7,412 bases of DNA, taken from an uncultured Lachnospiraceae bacterium. Lineage in GTDB: Bacteria > Bacillota > Clostridia > Lachnospirales > Lachnospiraceae. Where the stretch lies: NCBI GenBank assembly GCA_905201915.1, contig CAJKQE010000107.1, positions 1-7,412 on the forward strand. The letters run 5' to 3'. The position numbers and the translations under genes are program-made. The notes under the pieces were generated by a model that was given only the letters and a program-made list of their open reading frames with translations, was not told the DNA's origin and did no database searches. Below, in pieces: positions 1 to 5,515 of this stretch (position 1 is the first letter of the stretch; each line of letters opens with the position of its first letter).

Positions 1-223
1 TTTCTTCCTGTATGGTAATCTGCACATGTCCGGGACGAGTAGACTCCCCGCCCACATCAATAATACCGGCTCCTTCTTCAATCATATCAGCCACATGCTG
101 TTTCGCTTTTTCTAAATTATTCCATCTCCCGCCATCCGAAAAAGAATCCGGTGTCACATTTAAAATCCCCATAATGTTACAGTCATTTTCCACATCAAAA
201 AAGCGGTTTCCGATTTTCATCAT
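1..223 (-). CDS. folP: Dihydropteroate synthase, N-terminal part (cut by window edge)
   Basis: FolP condenses 6-hydroxymethyl-7,8-dihydropterin diphosphate with p-aminobenzoate to give dihydropteroate, the step where the two arms of folate synthesis meet and the target of sulfonamides. Only the first 74 codons are present; the gene continues past position 1. The fragment carries both N-terminal signature blocks of the family: NIMGILNVTPDSFSDGG (about residues 17-33) and IDVGGESTRPG (about residues 56-66), so identification is secure. Two ATG codons are adjacent at 223-221 and 220-218. The first is preferred because a GAGG (236-233, within AAAGAGG) lies 9 nt upstream. The gene starts 20 bp after the HD-protein stop and is probably the fourth gene of the folC-folE-HD-folP transcript. 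Nothing looks broken in the visible part. Confidence 0.96.
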   Translation of the reverse strand, partial: MMKIGNRFFDVENDCNIMGILNVTPDSFSDGGRWNNLEKAKQHVADMIEEGAGIIDVGGESTRPGHVQITIQEE

Positions 224-243
224 TTCTCTATACCTCTTTGCTT

Positions 244-726
244 TTATACTTTTAACTTATTATTTTTCTTCTCCATTGACCAGTTACATTCCGAAAATGC
301 CGGACAAAATTTGCACATTCTGGACTGCTTATCTGCTCTGTAAATTAGTCCTGCAAGATTTTGTTCCTGTCTTGTTTTTACATCTCTGTGAGATGTAATA
401 GCTGAAACAATTTCCCTTTTTTCCTCTTGATGAAACCCACAGTCCTCTAATATTTTTTCTGCTAAATCTTCCCCTGCTTCTTCATGAGATATTCCTTCAG
501 AATACTGTAAAAATCTTCCTATATCGTGAAGCAAAGCTGCCGCATAAATCATTTCCTTTGAAATATCACAGTTTTCTTCCAGATTTTCTATGTATGCAAT
601 TCTCGCCACATCCAACAAATGCTCAATCCCGTGTTTACAAAAAATCCTGTCTTTTTCTGCTTCTTTTAGCTGTTCAATATGCAGTTTCCATAAAGGATGA
701 TCTGAAATTTCATTGATACGTTCCAT
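244..726 (-). CDS. HD-domain metal-dependent phosphohydrolase in folate operon
   Basis: This is a 160-residue protein of the HD superfamily, which hydrolyses phosphate esters with bound metal ions. Candidate ligands are His36 (HLLDVA, with an extra His32), the His67-Asp68 doublet in LLHDIG, His81 (ISHEEAG), His113 (ITSHRD) and Asp132 (YRADK). This H-HD-H-H-D series resembles two-metal HD enzymes such as YqeK rather than minimal one-metal ones. The tail holds Cys138, Cys141 and Cys147 followed by NW, which might bind Zn or Fe-S or be structural. A longer frame opens at 801 inside folE, but the ATG at 726 is preferred: it lies one base after the folE stop and has a GGAG 10 nt upstream. Its place between folE and folP suggests a pterin or nucleotide phosphate substrate, for example the missing dephosphorylation of dihydroneopterin triphosphate. 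That role is inference; the true substrate is not known to me. Confidence 0.88.
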   Translation of the reverse strand: MERINEISDHPLWKLHIEQLKEAEKDRIFCKHGIEHLLDVARIAYIENLEENCDISKEMIYAAALLHDIGRFLQYSEGISHEEAGEDLAEKILEDCGFHQEEKREIVSAITSHRDVKTRQEQNLAGLIYRADKQSRMCKFCPAFSECNWSMEKKNNKLKV

Positions 727-727
727 A

Positions 728-1285
728 TTATCTTGACTCCAGCATTCTGTAAAATTGGTTTTGAAGTTTTTCGTCTTCATTAAAAATACCTCTCGTAACA
801 ACTGTTACTGTCTTTGCTCCAGGTTTTTTAATTCCACGCATAGTCATACACATGTGCTCCGCCTCAATCAAAACCATAACTCCATAAGGTTTTAATTCTT
901 CCATAAATACATCCGCAATCTGTGCTGTCAAACGTTCTTGAAGCTGAAAACGTTTTGCAAATACTTCTAAAGTACGGGCAATTTTGCTCAATCCCACTAC
1001 TTCCCCATTAGGAATATAAGCAACTGCTGCTTTTCCATAAAAAGGAAGCATGTGATGTTCACAGAAAGAATAAAAAGGAATTTCTTTTTCCATTACCATA
1101 TCGTTATTATCTACATGAAATCTCTTTTTTAAGTGCTCTGCTGCATCATCTGTATAACCGGCTGCCAGCTCCTCGTACATTCTGGCAATGCGATCCGGCG
1201 TTTCTAAAAGACCTTCTCGCTGAATATCTTCTCCAATCCCTTCTAAAATCAATCTCACGCCTTCTTCAATTTTTTTCTTATCCAT
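728..1285 (-). CDS. folE: GTP cyclohydrolase I (type IA)
   Basis: FolE converts GTP to 7,8-dihydroneopterin triphosphate and formate in the cytoplasm, the committed pterin step of folate synthesis. The 185-residue product has the normal length of the short bacterial enzymes. The zinc site is intact: Cys75 and His78 in SFCEHHMLPF, and Cys146 in EHMCMTMRG. His77 and His144 match the other conserved active-site histidines, and LLETPDR (26-32) is the usual N-terminal motif. An ATG at 1300 would add five residues, but the one at 1285 is chosen because GGAGG lies 8 nt before it. That start overlaps the folC stop by 8 bp (ATGGATAA), a typical translational coupling. Retention of the Cys/His zinc ligands marks it as the type IA enzyme, not the unrelated FolE2 (type IB). 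Confidence 0.97.
   Translation of the reverse strand: MDKKKIEEGVRLILEGIGEDIQREGLLETPDRIARMYEELAAGYTDDAAEHLKKRFHVDNNDMVMEKEIPFYSFCEHHMLPFYGKAAVAYIPNGEVVGLSKIARTLEVFAKRFQLQERLTAQIADVFMEELKPYGVMVLIEAEHMCMTMRGIKKPGAKTVTVVTRGIFNEDEKLQNQFYRMLESR
737..740 (-). promoter_or_regulatory. Ribosome binding site deciding the HD-protein start
   Basis: A GGAG lies in the last codons of folE, 10 nt before the ATG at 726. It supports translation of the HD gene from 726, coupled to folE termination at 728-730, rather than from the longer frame beginning at 801. Confidence 0.65.
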
Positions 1286-2576
1286 TTTCTCTTCCTCCAT
1301 CTTGTATTGCCTTGGCCGCTATACCAAGAAAAGACAAGGAACCAAAAATAACCAATACATCCTCGGCTCCCATATAGCTTAAATTCTTCTTAATTGCTTC
1401 CTCTATGCTTTCACTTATCTCAACAGAAGCATTTACTTTTTCTACCTGTTTTTTCAAATCCTCTGCCGGTAAAGCACGAGGATTATCCGGCGTTTCCACA
1501 GTAACTATATGTTCTGCAAGGGGTGCTGTGATCTCAATAATTTTTTTATAATCTTTATCACGGAAAACACCAAAAACATAATAAAGTTTTTTTCCTTTAA
1601 AATATAATTCCAAAGACTTTTTTAATGCCTCCGCTGCCTGGGGATTATGAGCACCGTCTAAAATAATCAGTGGATTTTGAGACATTACACTAAATCTTCC
1701 ACTCCATTTTGCCTCTTTCATTCCTGCATATACTGCCTCATCCGGTAAGGAAAAGCCTTCTCTGCGAAGTTGATTAACCGCTTCTAAGGCCAATGCCCCG
1801 TTTTGTATCTGAAACTCTCCTGCCAGAGAAATCTCCACGTTCTTCCAGTTTTTGTAAGAAAAGCTCTGTCGAATGTACCCATAATGTATATCTTTGAGCT
1901 CTTCTATTTCTACTTCACAAAAACGGCTTTCTTTTTCTTTACAAACCTTTTGAAGTACCTCTTTTGCTTCTTTTTTCTGAACAGCTGTCACCATTGTAGT
2001 ATGGGGTTTAATAATCCCAGCCTTCTGAACAGCAATTTCTTTTAATGTTTTTCCCAATATGTCTGTATGATCCATGCTGATTGGTGTAATAACTTCCAGT
2101 TGTGTCGTTTGGATAATATTTGTAGCGTCTAAAGCGCCTCCAAGCCCTGTTTCCAGAACTACAATATCACAATTTTTTTCCTTAAAATATAAAAAAGCCA
2201 GGGCTGTTTCAATTTCAAAAGCAGTAGGAATACCTGCTTTCTTTTCTTTCATATCAGCTACAGCATCTGCAATAGCTGTTACATGTCGCGCCAAAGCTTC
2301 TTTTTCAATAATTTCTTCATTCACCTGAATTCTCTCTCGATAAGAAAACAGTGTAGGAGAAATATATCGTCCTGTCCGGTATCCTGCTTTGTGCAAAATC
2401 GTAGACAAGTACGCCAGCACCGTTCCCTTACCATTTGTTCCGGAAATGTGAATAAATTTCAAACTTTCCTGGGGATTATCAAGTCTGTTTAACAGTGCTT
2501 TCATATTCTCCAAGCCAAGTACACTTCCGTATTTGGATGTTTCATCCAGATATACTCTTGCTTCTTCGTAATTCAT
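1278..2576 (-). CDS. folC: Bifunctional dihydrofolate synthase / folylpolyglutamate synthase
   Basis: FolC is a Mur-ligase-family ATP enzyme that adds L-glutamate to dihydropteroate (making dihydrofolate) and further glutamates to reduced folates. Counting from the ATG at 2576 (432 residues), visible motifs are the P-loop GTNGKGT (46-52), the LETGLGGALDATN block (141-153), SMDHTDILG (168-176, His170), KAGIIK (185-190, whose first lysine is the carbamylated residue in the family), WSGRF (291-295) and LDGAHNP in the C-terminal glutamate-ligase domain (306-312). An upstream in-frame ATG at 2615 would add 13 residues. It is rejected because it forms part of a TATAAT -10 box, so the transcript should begin after it, and because MNYEEAR is the usual family N-terminus with an AGGAG 5 nt before it. 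It is the first gene of the folC-folE-HD-folP operon. Sequence alone does not prove both activities, but a single FolC normally does both in Firmicutes. Confidence 0.96.
   Translation of the reverse strand: MNYEEARVYLDETSKYGSVLGLENMKALLNRLDNPQESLKFIHISGTNGKGTVLAYLSTILHKAGYRTGRYISPTLFSYRERIQVNEEIIEKEALARHVTAIADAVADMKEKKAGIPTAFEIETALAFLYFKEKNCDIVVLETGLGGALDATNIIQTTQLEVITPISMDHTDILGKTLKEIAVQKAGIIKPHTTMVTAVQKKEAKEVLQKVCKEKESRFCEVEIEELKDIHYGYIRQSFSYKNWKNVEISLAGEFQIQNGALALEAVNQLRREGFSLPDEAVYAGMKEAKWSGRFSVMSQNPLIILDGAHNPQAAEALKKSLELYFKGKKLYYVFGVFRDKDYKKIIEITAPLAEHIVTVETPDNPRALPAEDLKKQVEKVNASVEISESIEEAIKKNLSYMGAEDVLVIFGSLSFLGIAAKAIQDGGRENG
1294..1298 (-). promoter_or_regulatory. Ribosome binding site deciding the folE start
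   Basis: A GGAGG lies inside the end of folC, 8 nt before the ATG at 1285. The upstream in-frame ATG (1300) overlaps this site by its own G and lacks a comparable site, so 1285 is the likely start. Confidence 0.8.
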
Positions 2577-2581
2577 GTCTG

Positions 2582-2586
2582 CTCCT
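2582..2586 (-). promoter_or_regulatory. Ribosome binding site deciding the folC start
   Basis: An AGGAG stands 5 nt before the ATG at 2576 and lies within the short leader expected from the promoter at 2614-2642. It is the only site that fits a transcript starting near 2607. Confidence 0.7.
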
Positions 2587-2613
2587 ATCTGAGATATTCT
2601 CTTTTTTACGCTC

Positions 2614-2642
2614 ATTATAGACCTCTTTCACAGTAATCTCAA
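2614..2642 (-). promoter_or_regulatory. Sigma-A-type promoter of the folC operon
   Basis: Read on the minus strand, TTGAGA (2642-2637) and a perfect TATAAT (2619-2614) are separated by exactly 17 bp. The predicted start of transcription is near 2607, giving a leader of about 31 nt before the folC ATG at 2576. Upstream (2643-2665) the strand is A-rich, as in UP-like promoter regions. The -35 box lies 41 bp from the -35 box of the divergent pabA promoter. Confidence 0.75.
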
Positions 2643-2683
2643 CATGTTTTTCAATTTTATGCTCTTTTTACCACGAAAACAAA

Positions 2684-2712
2684 TAGACAGCTGAAAAAAA
2701 CCATGCTACAAT
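2684..2712 (+). promoter_or_regulatory. Sigma-A-type promoter of the pabABC operon
   Basis: TAGACA (2684-2689) and TACAAT (2707-2712) are spaced by 17 bp, and a TG one base before the -10 makes it an extended -10 promoter (TGCTACAAT). Transcription should begin near 2719, leaving a leader of about 105 nt before pabA that includes the terminator hairpin at 2750-2802. Confidence 0.7.
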
Positions 2713-2745
2713 AAGACAAATATAAATATCAGGTGTGCCCAATTT

Positions 2746-2772
2746 ATGGAAGACTGCCAAAAAAGGTTCTGA
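2746..2772 (+). other. Possible leader peptide overlapping the pabA attenuator
   Basis: A short frame starts at ATG 2746 and ends at TGA 2770-2772, encoding MEDCQKRF. A weak ribosome binding sequence, AGGTG, lies at 2731-2735, 10 nt upstream. The frame covers the whole 5' arm of the terminator and its stop codon begins the loop, so a translating ribosome would prevent hairpin formation. It contains no run of Trp or other regulatory codons. Such short frames arise by chance, so this is a weak call. Confidence 0.25.
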
Positions 2773-2802
2773 AAATGAGCCTTTTTTGAGCAGTCTTTTT
2801 TT
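2750..2802 (+). terminator. Intrinsic terminator in the pabA leader (attenuator)
   Basis: AAGACTGC (2750-2757) pairs perfectly with GCAGTCTT (2790-2797). After one bulged A (2789), pairing continues from 2758 to 2769 with 2777 to 2788, including six A-T pairs and a GG/CC step, with one G-T wobble. The loop is 7 nt (2770-2776), giving about 20 base pairs, followed by seven T residues (2796-2802). No gene ends upstream on this strand, and the mirror strand lacks a T tract, so it acts in the pabA direction. It lies downstream of the pabA promoter and 11 nt before the pabA ribosome binding site, which fits control by premature termination. Confidence 0.9.
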
Positions 2803-2813
2803 GCACAATACTC

Positions 2814-2819
2814 AGGAGG
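2814..2819 (+). promoter_or_regulatory. Ribosome binding site deciding the pabA start
   Basis: A full AGGAGG stands 5 nt before the ATG at 2825. It excludes the longer in-frame GTG start at 2735, whose reading would run through the terminator hairpin. Confidence 0.9.
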
Positions 2820-2824
2820 AAACC

Positions 2825-3436
2825 ATGTATTTAATGATTGATAATTATGATTCTTTTGTCTACAATCTGGCGTGCTATCTGGAAGAATGTGGAGAAAAAG
2901 TTATGCTGATACGTAATGATAAAATTTCCATATCAGAAATAGAAAAACTGTTATCCAACGGATGTTTGGAAGGACTGATTTTATCTCCCGGTCCCAAAAG
3001 TCCAAAAGACTGTGGAAATTGTAAAGAAATTTTGGAAAAAACTGCTGGAAAAGTCCCCGTCTTAGGCGTTTGTCTGGGACATCAGATTATAGGACATGTT
3101 TTTGGTGCATCCATACAAAAAGGAGTAAAACCTATGCACGGAAAAGTTACAGAAATACGAAATAACCAGACAGGACTTTTTGAAGGTCTTCCTAAATCTT
3201 ACTCTGTAACCAGATATCACTCTCTTATTGTTTCTGACTATGACTTTCCGAGTTGTCTAAAAATAGATGCTCTTTCCGAAGATGGCGTGATTATGGCACT
3301 TCACCACAAGTCATTTCCCATCTATGGGGTACAATTTCACCCTGAAGCAGTTCTCACAGAATACGGTCATGAATTGCTGAAAAACTTCACAAAAATATGT
3401 AAGAAATGGAGAAAAAACAATGACTACGAAAGTTAA
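2825..3436 (+). CDS. pabA: Aminodeoxychorismate synthase, glutamine amidotransferase subunit
   Basis: PabA hydrolyses glutamine and passes ammonia to PabB, which aminates chorismate to 4-amino-4-deoxychorismate. The 203-residue product is a standard-length class I glutamine amidotransferase. It has the N-terminal DNYDSF motif (6-11), SPGP (54-57), the nucleophile Cys83 in GVCLGHQ, and the His172/Glu174 pair in FHPEA. It belongs to the PabA/TrpG family, and sequence alone often cannot separate the two. The neighbouring pabB and pabC decide for the folate role, although a shared role in tryptophan synthesis cannot be excluded. Its stop lies 17 bp inside pabB, indicating coupled translation. Expression probably depends on readthrough of the leader terminator at 2750-2802. 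Confidence 0.95.
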   Translation: MYLMIDNYDSFVYNLACYLEECGEKVMLIRNDKISISEIEKLLSNGCLEGLILSPGPKSPKDCGNCKEILEKTAGKVPVLGVCLGHQIIGHVFGASIQKGVKPMHGKVTEIRNNQTGLFEGLPKSYSVTRYHSLIVSDYDFPSCLKIDALSEDGVIMALHHKSFPIYGVQFHPEAVLTEYGHELLKNFTKICKKWRKNNDYES

Positions 3437-4778
3437 AAAACTGAATTTCTATAAAAGAGCTGAAGACATCTTTGAAAAATATAAAGATGAAAACATGAGC
3501 ATTTTCTTAGATTCTTCCTTAAAAAATACTATGGGACAGTACTCCATTATTGGTCTCAATCCCTATCTTATTTTAAAAGAGTGTGACGGCATTTTCTATA
3601 AAAATAATGTCCCTCAGGAAATAACCTTTGAAGAAGGTATGCAGAAATATCTTGAAAAATACAAAGAAAAAAATCCCACAAACCTCCCTCTTATCGCTGG
3701 TGCATTGGGATATTTTTCCTATGATTATGGACGAAAATTTGAACAAATTTCCAGCCGTCATCCTAAAAAGCTTTCTGTTCCCGATGCCTTATTTGTCTTT
3801 TATGACCTTCTGATTATTGATGACAAAACAGAAAAATCTCTATACCTTACAGCACGAGGAGAGACAAAAAATCCCGATGCGGCAATAAAAGATTTAGAAG
3901 AAGAAATTAAAGAATGTCCTTCTTATAAAAAACCTGAAAAGCATTCCTCCCTTGCCGAATTTACTCCAAATTTCACCAAAGAAGATTATAAAGAAGCCAT
4001 TGATAAAATGATTTCTTATATCATAGAAGGAGATATTTACATTGCAAATATGACACAACAGCTCACTATAAAAAGTGAAAAATCCCCTTATGAGGTATAC
4101 CGTTATCTACGTACTCATAATCCTTCCCCCTTTGGAGGCTTTTTCCAATGTGATACTTTTCAAGTTGTATGTTCTTCACCAGAACGCTTTTTAAAGGTAA
4201 CTGATGGCTGTATTGAAACACGTCCTATCAAAGGTACCAGAAAGCGAGGGGAAACTCCTCTGGAAGATAGAATATTAAAGGAAGAACTTAAAAACTCCTC
4301 AAAAGACCGCAGCGAGCTTTTAATGATTGTAGATTTAGAAAGAAACGATTTAAACCATGTCTGTGAACCGGGAAGTGTAAAAGTAACGGAACATTTTGCA
4401 GTAGAAACTTACTCCACTGTTTTTCATTTAGTTACCACTATCATAGGAAAATTAAAACAAGAACTTCATACCTCTGATTTAATAAAAGCTGCTTTTCCGG
4501 GAGGTTCTATTACAGGTGCACCTAAAATACGTGCTATGGAAATTATTGATGAATTAGAACATGACCGGCGTAATCTGTATACCGGTTCTATGGGTTATTT
4601 CTCTTTTGACGGAAATTGCGATTTTAATATTATTATCCGCACTGCTGTTCATCAAGATAATCAATATCATCTGGGCGTTGGCGGAGGAATTACCTGTGAA
4701 TCAGATTTAGAATTTGAATATGAAGAAACCCTGCAAAAAGCAAAGGCTCTATTAGAAGCTTTATGGGAGGAAAAATAA
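3420..4778 (+). CDS. pabB: Aminodeoxychorismate synthase, chorismate-binding subunit
   Basis: PabB converts chorismate and ammonia to 4-amino-4-deoxychorismate. The 452-residue protein has the usual N-terminal anthranilate-synthase-like domain (about 10-145) and the chorismate-binding domain (about 185-450). Motifs are GDIYIANMTQQ (204-214), RPIKGTRKRG (268-277), LMIVDLERNDL (301-311), FPGGSITGAPKIRAMEIIDE (359-378) and GVGGGIT (419-425). Lys271 in PIKGT is diagnostic: aminodeoxychorismate synthases carry this lysine, whereas anthranilate synthases (TrpE) have Ala there (PIAGT). The ATG at 3420 has TGGAG 8 nt upstream and lies inside the end of pabA. Its stop shares one base with the pabC start (TAATG). 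The protein is complete, with no sign of fusion to PabA or PabC. Confidence 0.96.
   Translation: MTTKVKKLNFYKRAEDIFEKYKDENMSIFLDSSLKNTMGQYSIIGLNPYLILKECDGIFYKNNVPQEITFEEGMQKYLEKYKEKNPTNLPLIAGALGYFSYDYGRKFEQISSRHPKKLSVPDALFVFYDLLIIDDKTEKSLYLTARGETKNPDAAIKDLEEEIKECPSYKKPEKHSSLAEFTPNFTKEDYKEAIDKMISYIIEGDIYIANMTQQLTIKSEKSPYEVYRYLRTHNPSPFGGFFQCDTFQVVCSSPERFLKVTDGCIETRPIKGTRKRGETPLEDRILKEELKNSSKDRSELLMIVDLERNDLNHVCEPGSVKVTEHFAVETYSTVFHLVTTIIGKLKQELHTSDLIKAAFPGGSITGAPKIRAMEIIDELEHDRRNLYTGSMGYFSFDGNCDFNIIIRTAVHQDNQYHLGVGGGITCESDLEFEYEETLQKAKALLEALWEEK
4765..4770 (+). promoter_or_regulatory. Ribosome binding site deciding the pabC start
   Basis: GGGAGG in the last codons of pabB stands 7 nt before the ATG at 4778. 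The in-frame ATG at 4763 overlaps this site and would lack its own, so 4778 is the start. Confidence 0.85.
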
Positions 4779-5515
4779 TGTTTATACCGGATGAAGGATA
4801 TTATTTTGGACTAGGTGCTTTTGAAACCATTGCTGTTGAAAATGGCTTTCCACAATTTTTACCTCAACATTATAAACGGCTACGTTTGGCCTTAAAATTT
4901 TTAAACCTGAACGTTGATTTTTCTGAAATAGAAAAAAAAGTAAAAACAGCCCTTACGCAGAAAGAAATGCAGAAAGGAAGAAAAGTATTAAAAATTACTG
5001 TTTCGGAAAAAAATATACTAATAACCACACGGACAAATAACTATCAAAAAGCAGATTATGAAAAAGGATTTTCTACTGCCCTTTCCAATGTAAAAAGAAA
5101 TGAAAGTTCTCCTTTCACTTATCACAAAACCTTAAATTATGGGGATTGTATTATGGAAAAACGCCACGCAAAAGAAATGGGAATTCAAGAACCTATTTTC
5201 TTAAATACAAAAGGAGAAATTGCAGAAGGCGCTACTACCAATGTCTTTTTTATAAAAGACAATCAGATAACAGCGCCTCCTCTATCTTGCGGAATGCTTC
5301 CAGGTATCATGAGAGAATACCTTTATTCTACATATTCAATAAAAGAACAAATTATCCTGCCGGAAGATATTGGAGAGTTTGATGAAATGTTTCTCACAAA
5401 CTCCCTTCTGGGAATTATGCCTGTTGCTAAGCTTGGAAGCCACATTTTCCCCAGTATGAACACCGGAAAAAAATTGTTACAAGAATTATACAATTCCCAA
5501 TGCAGCTTTTGCTAA
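4778..5515 (+). CDS. pabC: Aminodeoxychorismate lyase (class IV PLP enzyme)
   Basis: PabC splits 4-amino-4-deoxychorismate into p-aminobenzoate and pyruvate, completing pABA synthesis. The 245-residue product is a compact class IV pyridoxal-phosphate (branched-chain-aminotransferase fold) protein. It has GLGAFETI near the N-terminus (11-18), the likely Schiff-base lysine Lys117 in HKTLNYG, the EIAEGATTNVFF block (147-158, Glu150) and LPGIMRE (174-180) near the cofactor phosphate. The family also includes D-amino-acid and branched-chain aminotransferases, and the annotation rests largely on position directly behind pabA and pabB. The N-terminus is slightly short (FETI begins at residue 15) but fits the GGGAGG-directed start. 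The 3' end overlaps the convergent rnhA gene by 30 bp, and the stop codon lies in a 9-bp inverted repeat. Confidence 0.92.
   Translation: MFIPDEGYYFGLGAFETIAVENGFPQFLPQHYKRLRLALKFLNLNVDFSEIEKKVKTALTQKEMQKGRKVLKITVSEKNILITTRTNNYQKADYEKGFSTALSNVKRNESSPFTYHKTLNYGDCIMEKRHAKEMGIQEPIFLNTKGEIAEGATTNVFFIKDNQITAPPLSCGMLPGIMREYLYSTYSIKEQIILPEDIGEFDEMFLTNSLLGIMPVAKLGSHIFPSMNTGKKLLQELYNSQCSFC
5467..5495 (-). terminator. Weak candidate terminator after rnhA
   Basis: On the minus strand AATTGT (5495-5490) can pair with ACAATT (5477-5472) around a 12-nt loop, followed directly by more T residues (5471-5467). The rnhA stop codon lies in the loop. Six mostly A-T pairs make a weak stem, so function is uncertain, but it is the only stem followed by a T run near the end of this operon. 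Confidence 0.28.

Noticed and set aside
12..398. Plus-strand open frame opposite folP and the HD gene.
   Set aside because: It lies antisense to two clearly identified genes, and its product shows no recognisable domain.
727..801. Longer start for the HD protein at 801 inside folE.
   Set aside because: The additional residues overlap folE coding sequence by 74 bp; the ATG at 726 has a GGAG and sits directly after the folE stop.
1803..2492. Three plus-strand open frames opposite folC.
   Set aside because: They are antisense to conserved FolC motifs, and their Phe/Ser-rich composition is what complementing an A-rich gene produces.
2719..2750. Tetrahydrofolate riboswitch, T-box or tryptophan-type leader before pabA.
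   Set aside because: Only about 30 nt precede the hairpin, no T-box sequence or folate aptamer core is seen, and the possible leader peptide contains no Trp codons.
2735..2824. Extension of PabA by 30 residues from a GTG at 2735.
   Set aside because: The stretch encodes the terminator hairpin, has no family similarity, and a perfect AGGAGG directs the ATG at 2825, where the DNYDSF N-terminus begins.
2825..4778. Reading pabA-pabB as anthranilate synthase (trpG-trpE).
   Set aside because: PabB has PIKGT with Lys271, typical of aminodeoxychorismate synthase; pabC follows and folate genes lie opposite.
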